From: Bacillota bacterium
GTDB lineage: Bacteria; Bacillota; DTU025; MWDF01
Direction of reading: 5' to 3'
Length of the DNA: 39,636 nucleotides
Assembly (NCBI GenBank): GCA_017994615.1
Contig: JAGOKM010000004.1
Span: 1-39,636 of the forward strand
Made by a program: the position numbers and the translations under genes. Below, piece after piece: positions 18,012 through 25,712 of this stretch (positions are counted from its first letter, which is position 1; each line of letters starts with the position of its first letter). The notes beneath the pieces were generated by a model. It ran no database searches, was not told the origin of the DNA, and saw only the letters and a list, made by a program, of their open reading frames with translations.

Positions 18012-18779
18012 TCAATAGGCCCTCCTTGCCCGGAAGCCCTCGAAGCGCCTGCGGGCCAGTGGCCTTGACATTATCTCCTGCCAGACTATGGCGTCTGCCA
18101 TCTCCTTCATGTCGATCCAGCCGACAAGGTCCACCTGTTCGGGCTCCTCTTTCCTCATCATCGACTGCAGCTGCTGTTCCAGCGAGCCTTCCTCGAAGCC
18201 CTCTATCGGCTCCTTCGCCCAGGATTCGAAGGTATCTACGCCCTTGACCGTGTTGGGCTCCTCGGACCCGATGCCTTCTGTGCTATCGGCCTTCATGCTG
18301 CCGCCCATCAGTTCCATCTGGAATGGGGTCAGCCCGCCCATATGCTGGTCGTAGGACATCTCCCACTCCCTGAGGCTTTCCTGGGAAGTGCCCTCCAGGC
18401 TTCCGGAGGTCCCTTCCATGCCCGCGCCTTCAGCCCCCTCGTAGGCCTGCTGCCCGGGCGCTTCGCCCCTGTAATCCTCGAACCGGGACTTTATGACCCT
18501 CTTGGTGACAGGCTGCGGGGCTTGCCTGGAAGGGCCTGGATACTGAGATGCAGGAGGCATCCCGACCTGGGATTCCCGCCTCTTCTGCTCCTCGATCTCA
18601 CCCAGCGTCCTCCTCAGCTCCTCGAGCTTCTTCCTGACCGTATCCTGGTCGAATCCCTTGCCCTTGTTCTTCGAGGCATTCGCGACGGACTTGAATATCC
18701 TGACTACGGTGGAAACGACAATCAGGAACCAGATGATCGAAAATACCATCGGTATCAGAGAACCGAACAGCTCGTCCAT
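18012..18779 (-). CDS. Unknown single-span membrane protein between floA and phoH
   Basis: A 255-residue protein I do not recognise. Residues about 7-28 form one membrane helix. They are followed by a basic stretch (KNKGKGFDQ) and a predicted coiled coil (about 46-70, KKLEELRRTLGEIEEQKRR). A long low-complexity middle, rich in Pro, Gln, Gly and Glu (about 72-200), follows. The compact C-terminus (about 200-255) contains DLVGWIDMKEMADAIVWQEI. A strong RBS, GGAGG, lies nine bases before the ATG at 18779. It occupies the slot where Bacillus has yqfB/C/D, but no similarity to those is seen. Being 30 bases after floA, it may be a flotillin-microdomain partner; this is inference from position only. 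Confidence 0.7.
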   Translation of the reverse strand: MDELFGSLIPMVFSIIWFLIVVSTVVRIFKSVANASKNKGKGFDQDTVRKKLEELRRTLGEIEEQKRRESQVGMPPASQYPGPSRQAPQPVTKRVIKSRFEDYRGEAPGQQAYEGAEGAGMEGTSGSLEGTSQESLREWEMSYDQHMGGLTPFQMELMGGSMKADSTEGIGSEEPNTVKGVDTFESWAKEPIEGFEEGSLEQQLQSMMRKEEPEQVDLVGWIDMKEMADAIVWQEIMSRPLARRRFEGFRARRAY

Positions 18780-18809
18780 GGAGGGTTCACCTCCTTAAGC
18801 CCGCTGACA

Positions 18810-19820
18810 TCACTTGCCGCCTTCCGGAGGCAGTTCCTCCGAGCCGGGGCCCTTCTGACCTACCTTGGCGATGCTCTCCCTCATCTGGGTGTCGGACTGC
18901 ACGTTCAGCAGGTTGTAGTAGTCCATGACGCCGAGCTTGCCCTCTTTGAGGGCGTAGGCCATAGCTTTGGGCACCTCTGCCTCCGCCTCGACGACCCTTG
19001 CCCTCATCTCCTGGACCCTGGCCTTCATCTCCTGCTCCACTGCGAGCGCGGCAAAGCGCCTCTCGGCGGCCTTCGCCTGGGCAATGTTCTTGTCTGCCTC
19101 GGCCTGGTCCATCTGTAGCCTTGCGCCGATGTTGCGGCCGACGTCTACGTCTGCTATGTCGATGGAGAGTATCTCGAATGCCGTACCGATGTCCAAGCCT
19201 TTGGAAAGCACGGTCCTGGATATCATGTCGGGGTTCTCGAGGACCACCTTGTGGCTCTCTGCTGAGCCGACGGTCGTAACGATGCCTTCGCCGACCCTTG
19301 CGATTATCGTCATCTCCCCTGCTCCTCCGACCAGCCTTTCGATGTTGGCTCGCACGGTAACCCTGGCTTTGGCCCTAAGCTCGATGCCGTCTTTCGCTAC
19401 GGCAGCGACCACCGGGGTCTCTATCACCTTGGGGTTGACGCTCATCTGGACCGCCTCAAGGACGTTCCTGCCTGCGAGGTCTATGGCAGTGGCGCTTTCG
19501 AACGTCAGGTGTATGTTGGCCCTCTGGGCCGCGATCAGGGCATCGACTACGCGGTCGACGTTGCCGCCCGCCAGATGGTGGGCTTCCAGCTTGTCGACGC
19601 TCACCGGTATGCCCGCCTTCACGGATTTGATCATAGGCATTATTATCCTGTACGGAGCCACCCTCCTGAGCCTCATGCCCACAAGGGTGAACAGTCCCAC
19701 CTTAACGCCCGCGGCAAGGGCGGATATCCAGAGCCCGACGGGGATGAAGTTCAACAACAGGATCAGGAAAATGAAAACCAGCACGGGCAGGAAAATCACC
19801 AAGAAACCGAAATCCATCAT
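18810..19820 (-). CDS. floA: Flotillin-like protein FloA
   Basis: A 336-residue flotillin-like scaffold (YqfA/FloA type) that organises functional membrane microdomains. A hydrophobic N-terminal hairpin (about 5-50) anchors it. An SPFH/PHB domain follows, with [39 protein letters not shown] and [10 protein letters not shown] helical, Ala/Glu-rich region (about 235-290, [17 protein letters not shown]) ends in a polar tail. The RBS GGAGG is five bases before the ATG at 19820. The partner nfeD genes are directly upstream, the usual nfeD-floA arrangement. Confidence 0.95.
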   Translation of the reverse strand: MMDFGFLVIFLPVLVFIFLILLLNFIPVGLWISALAAGVKVGLFTLVGMRLRRVAPYRIIMPMIKSVKAGIPVSVDKLEAHHLAGGNVDRVVDALIAAQRANIHLTFESATAIDLAGRNVLEAVQMSVNPKVIETPVVAAVAKDGIELRAKARVTVRANIERLVGGAGEMTIIARVGEGIVTTVGSAESHKVVLENPDMISRTVLSKGLDIGTAFEILSIDIADVDVGRNIGARLQMDQAEADKNIAQAKAAERRFAALAVEQEMKARVQEMRARVVEAEAEVPKAMAYALKEGKLGVMDYYNLLNVQSDTQMRESIAKVGQKGPGSEELPPEGGK

Positions 19821-19844
19821 GCCTACCTCCTCTATATCAACAGC

Positions 19845-20165
19845 TTATTGCCGTTTGACCCTTCTCACCATGACGCTTTTGCCCGAGTTTCCGATTACGA
19901 CGACCTTGGCGCCCGCCTCTATGAATTCGCCTTCCGAAATGGCGTCGTATGGCACGGAATCGTACTCTATGGTGCCCGCCGGCCTTAATGTCTTCGACAC
20001 GACGGCCTCCGTTCCTTCAGTGAGCGCATTTTCGGGCCTCCTCCGTCCTTCACCAAATCCGATCCTAGCCGTCAGAGTGGAGCCCCTGAAAACCGCAACC
20101 CCTAGCCATATTAAGGCTGCGACCGAGGCGACAAGCAGAAAGACACCAATATAGCCCTCATTCAT
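19845..20165 (-). CDS. Short NfeD-like membrane protein
   Basis: A 106-residue protein with one N-terminal membrane helix (about 5-26). A C-terminal OB-fold NfeD domain follows (about 45-105), with the pattern G-E-x-V-x-T-L-R-P-A-G and A-I-S-E-G-E-F-I-E-A-G-A-K-V-V-V. It repeats the C-terminal OB domain of the preceding long NfeD (RPVGTAYFG, LSEGEFLTPG), so the two are probably related by duplication. Its start overlaps the long nfeD by eight bases, and floA follows after 24 bases. It probably links the NfeD protease to FloA microdomains. Confidence 0.88.
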   Translation of the reverse strand: MNEGYIGVFLLVASVAALIWLGVAVFRGSTLTARIGFGEGRRRPENALTEGTEAVVSKTLRPAGTIEYDSVPYDAISEGEFIEAGAKVVVIGNSGKSVMVRRVKRQ

Positions 20166-21513
20166 GGCCCTTCGCCTCCGCTTCCGCGTGGGCCGGTTCC
20201 TCGACCTTCCTGACTACCACTTTAAGCCCTTCTACCCTCTCGACTGCCACCTTCGTGCCCGGGGTCAGGAACTCGCCTTCGGAAAGCACCTCTACCTTGG
20301 AGTCGCCGAAGTACGCGGTGCCTACCGGCCTTAATGTCGTGAATACCACGCCGACTTCTCCGGGCGCCAGAGGCGCCACTTTCCGCGCCTCGCCCTCGGC
20401 CTTGGTTATCACGTTCTTCCCGGTTACCTCCGTGAGCACGAGCCTTCCCAGGAAGCTGTTCCCCTTTATACCCTTCTTCTCCAGCGTCCTTACCAGGATG
20501 ACTATCGCCGCTATGGCGAACACAAGGGCGATGCTGACGGCCACAAGCGCGTCCGCCGGGGTGGGATAGGAGAGTATGAAGCTCGAGAATATTCCGATCA
20601 GGCCGGTGACTCCAAGGACGCCGAAGCCGGGTATGAAAAGCTCGATTATCAGAAGCGCGAGCCCTATGACGAAAAGGACTACTATCTCCCAGCCGGCCAT
20701 CCCAGTGATTATCCTTCCGTAGAAGAAAAGGGCGAACCCAAGGACGCCCATGGTGCCGAATATCCCGAAACCGGGCGTGAAGGCCTCGATCACCAGCCCA
20801 AGCACTCCGACTACCAGCAGTATCTCCGATGTTACGGGAGAAGTGAGGAACTGCCCCATCCTCTCCTTGTTGTTCATCGAGAAATCGATGCGGGTAGAGT
20901 CGTTGAGCCCTGCTGCCGCTATCATCTCGTCCATTCCGGCTGTCGCTGCGTCGGCGAATCCGAGCCTTTTCGCATCGTCGGCTCCCAGCGTGAGGATCTT
21001 GCCCTCCTCGGTCAAACCTTCGATTGCTATGTCGGAGTCCACCATGGCGCCGGCGATAAGGGGGTCCCTCCCCCTTGCCTGGGCCGTGCTCTTGAACTGC
21101 TCGCGGTAGGCCGATATGTACTTCTCTTCCGCCGGCCTCGTCTCGGCGGCTCCGATGGAGCTCCCGGTAGACATATAGAGCTCGTTGCAGCTGAGAGCTA
21201 TCAGGGCCCCCGCCGACCATGCCTTCTGGTTGACGTAGGCTATGGTCCTTACTCCGCTTGCGAGGATCTCATCCCTGATCTTGTTCGAGGCGTCCACCAG
21301 CCCGCCGTATGTGTCAATCTCGAAGATGACTGCATCAAGGTTGCGGCTGTCAGCCTCCTTGAGCGCCCTTCGTACGAACAGCACCGTGCCATCGTCTATG
21401 TCGCCTTTCAGCTGGACAACGAAGTAACTTCCCGATGCAGCTGAAGATAAGCCCTGCCAGGCCATGGACAGAGCCAGTGCTATGGCGATCATGTAGAGCA
21501 GCTTTTTGCCCAT
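20158..21513 (-). CDS. nfeD: Membrane-bound serine protease NfeD (long form)
   Basis: About 451 residues. A signal peptide (about 1-26) is followed by a ClpP-like serine protease domain: FEIDTYGGLVDAS, then KAWSAGALIA with the probable nucleophile Ser100, and a likely general base Lys131 in the RPAEEKYIS segment, as in archaeal 1510-N. Next come four or five membrane helices (about 235-370) and a C-terminal OB domain (about 380-445). Family members cleave membrane proteins, and stomatin/flotillin proteins are known partners. The ATG at 21513 has AAGGAG upstream (AAGGAGTGAGGCAT); the longer open frame lacks an RBS. It heads the nfeD-floA cluster. Confidence 0.93.
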   Translation of the reverse strand: MGKKLLYMIAIALALSMAWQGLSSAASGSYFVVQLKGDIDDGTVLFVRRALKEADSRNLDAVIFEIDTYGGLVDASNKIRDEILASGVRTIAYVNQKAWSAGALIALSCNELYMSTGSSIGAAETRPAEEKYISAYREQFKSTAQARGRDPLIAGAMVDSDIAIEGLTEEGKILTLGADDAKRLGFADAATAGMDEMIAAAGLNDSTRIDFSMNNKERMGQFLTSPVTSEILLVVGVLGLVIEAFTPGFGIFGTMGVLGFALFFYGRIITGMAGWEIVVLFVIGLALLIIELFIPGFGVLGVTGLIGIFSSFILSYPTPADALVAVSIALVFAIAAIVILVRTLEKKGIKGNSFLGRLVLTEVTGKNVITKAEGEARKVAPLAPGEVGVVFTTLRPVGTAYFGDSKVEVLSEGEFLTPGTKVAVERVEGLKVVVRKVEEPAHAEAEAKGHE

Positions 21514-21555
21514 ATGCCTCACTCCTTGCGGTTGCCGTCGTATTTCCCCTCTTAC

Positions 21556-21561
21556 ATTATA
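21556..21561 (-). promoter_or_regulatory. Possible -10 box for the nfeD-floA transcript
   Basis: A perfect TATAAT on the minus strand, 43 bases before the nfeD ATG and downstream of the rpsU terminator. No good -35 is seen at 16-18 bases, so the call is tentative. Confidence 0.4.
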
Positions 21562-21606
21562 CAGCAGCGGCCATATCATTCGTCGGATGCGGCTTCCTAC
21601 ACATAA

Positions 21607-21635
21607 TGTAAAACGCCGGGCGTCTGCCCGGCGTT
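21607..21635 (-). terminator. Rho-independent terminator after rpsU
   Basis: A perfect 10-bp stem (21612-21621 with 21626-21635) with a 4-base loop is followed on the minus strand by a short T-rich tract (TTTACATTAT, the first two T's completing the stem). It starts 14 bases after the rpsU stop. Confidence 0.82.
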
Positions 21636-21648
21636 ACAAATCGTTTTC

Positions 21649-21825
21649 CTAGCGGAAGCGCCTCTTGCGAGCGGCCTCGGACTTCTTCTTGCGCTTTACG
21701 CTGGGCTTCTCATAGTGCTCCCTCTTGCGTATCTCAGCCAAGACGCCTGACATCTGGCACTGGCGCTTGAAGCGGCGCAGTGCGCTGTCGAGGGTCTCGT
21801 TCTTTCCTACTCTTACCTCTGCCAT
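21649..21825 (-). CDS. rpsU: 30S ribosomal protein S21
   Basis: A 58-residue basic protein, the standard S21 length. The opening [20 protein letters not shown] and the [22 protein letters not shown] tail region are typical. S21 sits on the 30S platform near the 3' end of 16S rRNA. The ATG at 21825 is preceded by GGAGGGGAG. The frame stays open further upstream, but that stretch contains the promoter and is not coding. It is a single-gene unit with its own promoter and terminator, placed between mtaB/HIT and nfeD; Bacillus has yqeY in between, which is missing here. Confidence 0.97.
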   Translation of the reverse strand: MAEVRVGKNETLDSALRRFKRQCQMSGVLAEIRKREHYEKPSVKRKKKSEAARKRRFR

Positions 21826-21910
21826 ACGGACTCCCCTCCCTCCGGGTTTGGATTCACGGTCCGCCGTCCAGCTGATCCGTATGACCTTGCCGATGGCAAG
21901 TTCTTTTACA

Positions 21911-21939
21911 ATGTTAACCGAAGCAGGGTCGCTTGTCAA
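21911..21939 (-). promoter_or_regulatory. Strong promoter for rpsU
   Basis: On the minus strand a perfect TTGACA (21939-21934), a 17-base spacer and TAACAT (21916-21911). The predicted start near 21904 gives a leader of about 80 bases before the rpsU ATG. Confidence 0.78.
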
Positions 21940-22000
21940 TTGATTATCGCCTCATGGGCGCGGAATCCTGCCAAGCCCTCGAACTGGAAGCCAGATGGCA

Positions 22001-22339
22001 TCAACCCGGAGGCCAGCCGAACGGCCTTCCGCCAAGAAGGTGCATATGAAGGTGGGGTACGCTCTGCCCTCCGTCCGGGCCTGAGTTGATCACAAGCCTG
22101 TAGCCTGACTTCGAGATCCCTTCTGCCACCGCAAGCTTGACTGCCAGCTCCGCCATTCTCCCGACAAGGCCTGGGTCGTCAAGGCCTTCGCCAAGGCCCG
22201 GTACATGCTCCCTAGGCACAATCAATATATGGACCGGGCCGGCTGGGTTTATATCCCTGAAAGCTGCAATCTCCCCGTCCTGATGCATCAACTTCCCCAG
22301 CTCGCCCGCTGCTATCTTGCAGAAAATGCAGTCGCCCAA
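22001..22339 (-). CDS. Histidine-triad (HIT) nucleotide-binding protein
   Basis: A 112-residue HINT-type HIT protein. The N-terminal CIFCKIAAGE motif has two of the zinc Cys of this branch. The catalytic histidine triad is in VPHLHMHLLGG (His96, His98, His100). Such enzymes hydrolyse AMP-lysine or other nucleoside phosphoramidates; the in vivo substrate is not known. The start is a TTG at 22339 with a very strong AGGAGGTG seven bases upstream. It follows mtaB by 19 bases and is probably the last gene of queT-mtaB-HIT. Confidence 0.93.
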   Translation of the reverse strand: MGDCIFCKIAAGELGKLMHQDGEIAAFRDINPAGPVHILIVPREHVPGLGEGLDDPGLVGRMAELAVKLAVAEGISKSGYRLVINSGPDGGQSVPHLHMHLLGGRPFGWPPG

Positions 22340-22358
22340 ATTGAAACACCTCCTGCTT

Positions 22359-23678
22359 CTATCTTACCAGCTTCCCTGCGGCCCCTTCCGCATCGCACGA
22401 CACGATGGACACGATGGCGCAGCACGCAAGGCGCGACGGCGAGTCGAAACCGACCTTCACGTAGTCGCTCGTGTACCCCTCATACCTGAAGCCGCCGTCT
22501 ATAATGGATTCCTTCTCCAGTATTACCTCGTAATCCTTCCCTACCATCCTTCTGTGGTATTCTTCGGCCAGCCGGCCTGCCTCGGCTATCAGCCTCTTGC
22601 ACCTAGCCTGCTTCACAGACGGCGGTATCTGGCCCTGCATCAGGTCCGCTGGCGTCCCCTTCCTCCTTGAGTACGGGAAGACGTGGGCCCTCATGACGCC
22701 CGCCCTCTTAACCACCGCTACTGTGTTTTCGAACATCTCCTCTGTCTCTCCAGGGAAGCCTGCTATGACGTCGGTCGTAAGGCCGAATTCGCCTATGCGG
22801 CTTCTGGCCTCATCCACCTTCTCAAGGAACTGCTTGCCGGTATAGTGCCTGTTCATGGCCTTCAACACCGTATCGTCGCCAGATTGAAGCGGCAGGTGCA
22901 GATGCCTTGCCAGTTTCGGCATCTCGGCGAACAGGTCCATCATCCCGTCGTCAAGCTCTGTCGGCTCCAACGACGACAGCCTTACCCGCTTGATGCCGTC
23001 CGGCTTGGCAGCAGCCCTGACCGCGTCCGCTAGCCTGGGTTTGCCGCCTAAGTCCCTGCCGTAGCTTCCGAGGTGTATGCCCGTCAGGACGACCTCCCTG
23101 TATCCGGCCGAGGCGAGCCTTTCCGCCTCCTCCTCGATCGAGGTAATCGCCCTGCTGCGCACATGCCCTCTTACATAAGGCACGTAGCAGTACGAGCAGT
23201 AGGCGTCGCAGCCGTCTTCTATCTTCAGGTACGCCCTCGACATGCCGTCAGAGCCCTCTGCCCTGATGTCCTCATATCCTCCGAACTCGGAGATGTCGTC
23301 GATGAGAACCCCTTCCTCACCGGCCTGCCGGTCAGGGGAAAGAGCCCTGTCGACCGCTTCTACCAGCCCGTACCTCCCGGAGCTGCCCGCTACGATGTCG
23401 ACGCCCTCTATTGCGGCGGCGGCTTCTGGGTTCCCCTGAGGGAAGCAGCCTGCTGCCACTATCACCGCAGACGGGTTGCACCTGGCTGCCCTCCTTACCA
23501 TCTGCCTCGATTTCCTGTCCGCTTCGGCCGTGACGGTACATGTGTTGACGATGACTGCGTCGGCGCGCTCGCCTGGGGGCACAATCTCATACCCGCGCTC
23601 CCTGAAGGCCATCTCCATTGCCTGCGTGTCATACTGGTTGACCTTGCATCCCAGCGTAATGAAAGAAACCTTCCTCAT
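22359..23678 (-). CDS. mtaB: tRNA (N6-threonylcarbamoyladenosine-37) methylthiotransferase MtaB
   Basis: About 439 residues. A radical-SAM methylthiotransferase that makes ms2t6A37 in ANN-decoding tRNAs. The N-terminal domain holds the three auxiliary-cluster Cys (Cys11 in TLGCKVNQYD, Cys47, Cys78). The radical-SAM motif CDAYCSYC has Cys157, 161 and 164, and a C-terminal TRAM domain ends the protein. TLGCKVNQYD identifies the MtaB branch rather than MiaB or RimO. The ATG at 23678 overlaps the queT stop by four bases (ATGA). In Bacillus mtaB directly follows rsmE; here trxA, three lipoproteins and queT lie between. Confidence 0.94.
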   Translation of the reverse strand: MRKVSFITLGCKVNQYDTQAMEMAFRERGYEIVPPGERADAVIVNTCTVTAEADRKSRQMVRRAARCNPSAVIVAAGCFPQGNPEAAAAIEGVDIVAGSSGRYGLVEAVDRALSPDRQAGEEGVLIDDISEFGGYEDIRAEGSDGMSRAYLKIEDGCDAYCSYCYVPYVRGHVRSRAITSIEEEAERLASAGYREVVLTGIHLGSYGRDLGGKPRLADAVRAAAKPDGIKRVRLSSLEPTELDDGMMDLFAEMPKLARHLHLPLQSGDDTVLKAMNRHYTGKQFLEKVDEARSRIGEFGLTTDVIAGFPGETEEMFENTVAVVKRAGVMRAHVFPYSRRKGTPADLMQGQIPPSVKQARCKRLIAEAGRLAEEYHRRMVGKDYEVILEKESIIDGGFRYEGYTSDYVKVGFDSPSRLACCAIVSIVSCDAEGAAGKLVR

Positions 23679-24169
23679 CTTCTCTGGTTTGCCGCCTTTC
23701 TGAAGATGCGCAGCAGCGGCAGTCCCAACCCCAGCACCGCCACTGCTTCCCCGGCGGCGACCGCCAGCATTGACGCCGGCACGGTCATGTCCATGCCCCA
23801 CAGCGTCACCTGGGGCATGCCGTACACGAAAGGAAGATATCCCCCCACTATCAGGCCGTTTATCAGTATGGGGGCGGCATATCCGGCCGCCTTCCAGGGG
23901 AACTTCATCGTTACGAGCGCCGCGATCAGGGTAGCGAGCGTCCCGAATATGACGTCGATTGCGCCTACCGGTCCGATCAGGTTGGCGATGAGGGCGCCCA
24001 CGGCGAGGCCTGGCATCGCTTCAGGCCAAACCATCGGCAGCACTGTCATGGCTTCCGCTATCCTAACCTGCAGCGGCCCGTACGATATCGGCGAGAGGGC
24101 CAGGCAAAGCGCCACGTATAATGCCGCTATCGCCCCTGCCCTGGTCAATCTCCTCAAACCGGGGTCCAA
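23675..24169 (-). CDS. queT: QueT-family queuosine precursor transporter
   Basis: About 164 residues, with five or six membrane helices. The sequence LSPISYGPLQVRIAEAMTVLP, followed by GLAVGALIANLIGPVGAIDVIFGTLATLIAAL, is characteristic of QueT (PF06177). QueT proteins are substrate-specific (S) components of ECF transporters thought to import preQ0/preQ1 or related queuosine precursors. The TTG at 24169 is chosen because GGAGG is seven bases upstream; a GTG at 24193 has no site. It overlaps mtaB, so the two tRNA anticodon-loop functions are co-expressed. No energising ECF genes are in the window. Confidence 0.9.
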   Translation of the reverse strand: MDPGLRRLTRAGAIAALYVALCLALSPISYGPLQVRIAEAMTVLPMVWPEAMPGLAVGALIANLIGPVGAIDVIFGTLATLIAALVTMKFPWKAAGYAAPILINGLIVGGYLPFVYGMPQVTLWGMDMTVPASMLAVAAGEAVAVLGLGLPLLRIFRKAANQRR

Positions 24170-24234
24170 TTGCTTACCTCCGCTTACTATCACTAGGATA
24201 AGTTAACACAGGAGGCACATCATGTCTAATTCGA

Positions 24235-24267
24235 AAAGAGACTGCCCGGCCGTCGGCCGGGCAGTCT
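24235..24267 (-). terminator. Rho-independent terminator after lipoprotein genes
   Basis: A perfect 13-bp GC-rich stem (24239-24251 with 24255-24267) and 3-base loop are followed on the minus strand by CTTTTCG. It closes the lipoprotein pair and separates it from queT. Confidence 0.88.
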
Positions 24268-24281
24268 GCCTGGAAAGCGGC

Positions 24282-24905
24282 TCAAACGGGATTGAGCGCA
24301 TCGAACCACAGGGTGAACGTCCCCACGGTCTTGCCCAATGCCGTCTTAAGGAAACCCTGGAATTCGAAGTCTATCGTCGAACCGTCGCCGATCATGTTCG
24401 CGGCCTGCACGATGCTGTCAACGAAGCCGTCATAGGCGGCCTGGCCGATTATCAGCTTCAGGGGTATCGGAATCGGCCCCAGCATGGGGCCTGCAGAGGA
24501 GATGCCCAGGGCGGTCCAGAAATCAAGCAGAGTATACTCCCCAGTAACCCGGAAAGTGTCGGCTGAAGTATCGAAGGTATGGTCCTCGAAGCCAAGTCCG
24601 GTTTCTAGATGTTCGCCGATGGTCGCCAGGGCTGCGTCTATCTCGGGCTGCGACATGCTCATGCTCATGATCAGGCCCTCCAGCTCTACTTCAAGCACGA
24701 CAGGCAGCTTCAGCATGAATCCCTTGGTCGTAAGCTCCATTTCAATCTCGCTTTCGTTAAAAGACCCGTCAAGCACCCTGCCGTCAGCCGTTATGGTATA
24801 GCTGTCCGCGCCTTCCAGCGTGAAAGTAAGCGTGCATCCCGATAGCATAAGTAGCAAGGACAACAAAGCCACGGCAGAGGCCATACGCAGGCATTTCACC
24901 CTCAT
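24282..24905 (-). CDS. Lipoprotein C of a three-gene paralogous cluster
   Basis: A 207-residue exported lipoprotein with no recognised family. The signal peptide ends in a lipobox LSGC with Cys24 as the lipidated residue. The mature protein begins with a beta-hairpin pattern, CTLTFTLEGADSYTI, then an EMELTTKG strand. It is the most diverged of the three but keeps the ordering of conserved features: the early strand block, an acidic DAL/EHLE helix, a YDGFVDSIVQA helix and a C-terminal FQGFLKTALGKTVGTF strand pair. GGAGGTGATC precedes the ATG at 24905. It is 58 bases after lipoprotein B with no terminator between, so the two probably share a transcript. The early DG-rich strands loosely recall LppM/DUF3153 lipoproteins, unverified. 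Confidence 0.8.
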   Translation of the reverse strand: MRVKCLRMASAVALLSLLLMLSGCTLTFTLEGADSYTITADGRVLDGSFNESEIEMELTTKGFMLKLPVVLEVELEGLIMSMSMSQPEIDAALATIGEHLETGLGFEDHTFDTSADTFRVTGEYTLLDFWTALGISSAGPMLGPIPIPLKLIIGQAAYDGFVDSIVQAANMIGDGSTIDFEFQGFLKTALGKTVGTFTLWFDALNPV

Positions 24906-24963
24906 CTGATCACCTCCACGATTTCTTATAGATTACTGCCTAATTGCTGACATATGCCGAACG

Positions 24964-25572
24964 TTAAGGGTCGATTATGAAGTCGCAGTCCAGTGTAGCC
25001 ACGGTCCTGCCCAGGCCCGTCGTCATGAGGCCCTCAAGCTTGGCAGCCACAGATGTCGTGTAGCCCAGCTCCTCGGTACACTGCCTTTGAAACTCGCTGA
25101 TGATCGCATCATAGAACCCATCCGTTATCACTTCGGACAAGTACCATTCGTAGGGGCCAAGTGCCGTCGTCCTCGAACCTGCCGGCCCGAACCATTCCAT
25201 GACGGGAGGCATGTCCATCTCCTTGACCAGCCAGAACGGATTGCCGGCAGAAGAGCTTCCGCTGCATGAGTCGAATTCCAGCCTGTCGTACATGTCGAGC
25301 GAGACTCTGTCGGCAAGCGCGTCGAGCTCCGTCCCGGTCATCGTCGCATCAGAGACGCTGCCTTTTATTTCGTACCTCACCCTGTCGGGCCATCTAGGCA
25401 CAAGGCCTTTGACAGTGATTTCCACTTTGGCTGGGCCGCCAATTATACCTGTGGAGTCTACAGTGTAAGTCTCCTTGCCCAGGATGGTGAACACCATGAT
25501 GCAACCTGTAAGGGATAGCGCAAGCATCAAGAGGGACGCCATCGAGACAACCTTCAATGCAACTCTGCGCAT
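24964..25572 (-). CDS. Lipoprotein B of a three-gene paralogous cluster
   Basis: A 202-residue exported lipoprotein. The lipobox LTGC again places the lipidated Cys at residue 24. The next 30 residues align closely with lipoprotein A (VFT-G-Y-VDSTGI-GP-KV-TVKG-WPD). A helix with DALADRVSLDMYDRLEF follows, then a proline-rich stretch and a YDAIISEFQRQC helix. It ends in a LEGLMTTGLGRTVATL strand block shared with lipoprotein C. The mature part contains three further Cys (near 98, 170 and 196), which the paralogues lack. GGAGG precedes the ATG at 25572. It is transcribed with C and separated from A by a terminator. Confidence 0.8.
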   Translation of the reverse strand: MRRVALKVVSMASLLMLALSLTGCIMVFTILGKETYTVDSTGIIGGPAKVEITVKGLVPRWPDRVRYEIKGSVSDATMTGTELDALADRVSLDMYDRLEFDSCSGSSSAGNPFWLVKEMDMPPVMEWFGPAGSRTTALGPYEWYLSEVITDGFYDAIISEFQRQCTEELGYTTSVAAKLEGLMTTGLGRTVATLDCDFIIDP

Positions 25573-25657
25573 GTCAACTCCTCCTTGGCTATTGCATCGC
25601 CAAGGAATATTTCTACGCTCCTGCGATTATTCCTCTCATGACATATGACGGCCATGG

Positions 25658-25686
25658 AAAAGCACCTGCGGAAACCCGCAGGTGCT
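25658..25686 (-). terminator. Rho-independent terminator after lipoprotein A
   Basis: A perfect 11-bp stem (25661-25671 with 25676-25686) and 4-base loop are followed on the minus strand by TTTT. It sits 27 bases after the lipoprotein A stop, so lipoproteins B and C need their own promoter. Confidence 0.8.
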
Positions 25687-25712
25687 TCATCATTATCGTT
25701 ACTGCCTGCTTA

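Noticed and set aside
18967-20154. 395-codon plus-strand frame opposite floA and nfeD
   Set aside because: Ser/Thr/Ala-rich mirror of the floA frame with no recognisable domain.
21826-21939. N-terminal extension of rpsU
   Set aside because: The frame is open upstream, but the segment contains the TTGACA/TAACAT promoter, and S21 homologues start at the later ATG with a good RBS.
23073-24206. 377-codon plus-strand frame opposite mtaB and queT
   Set aside because: Shadow of two confidently assigned minus-strand genes; no RBS or family signature.
24170-24238. preQ1 riboswitch upstream of queT
   Set aside because: I looked for the short preQ1-I aptamer (stem, C-rich loop, A-rich tail) in the queT leader on the minus strand and did not find a convincing match. 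Covariance-model search would be decisive.
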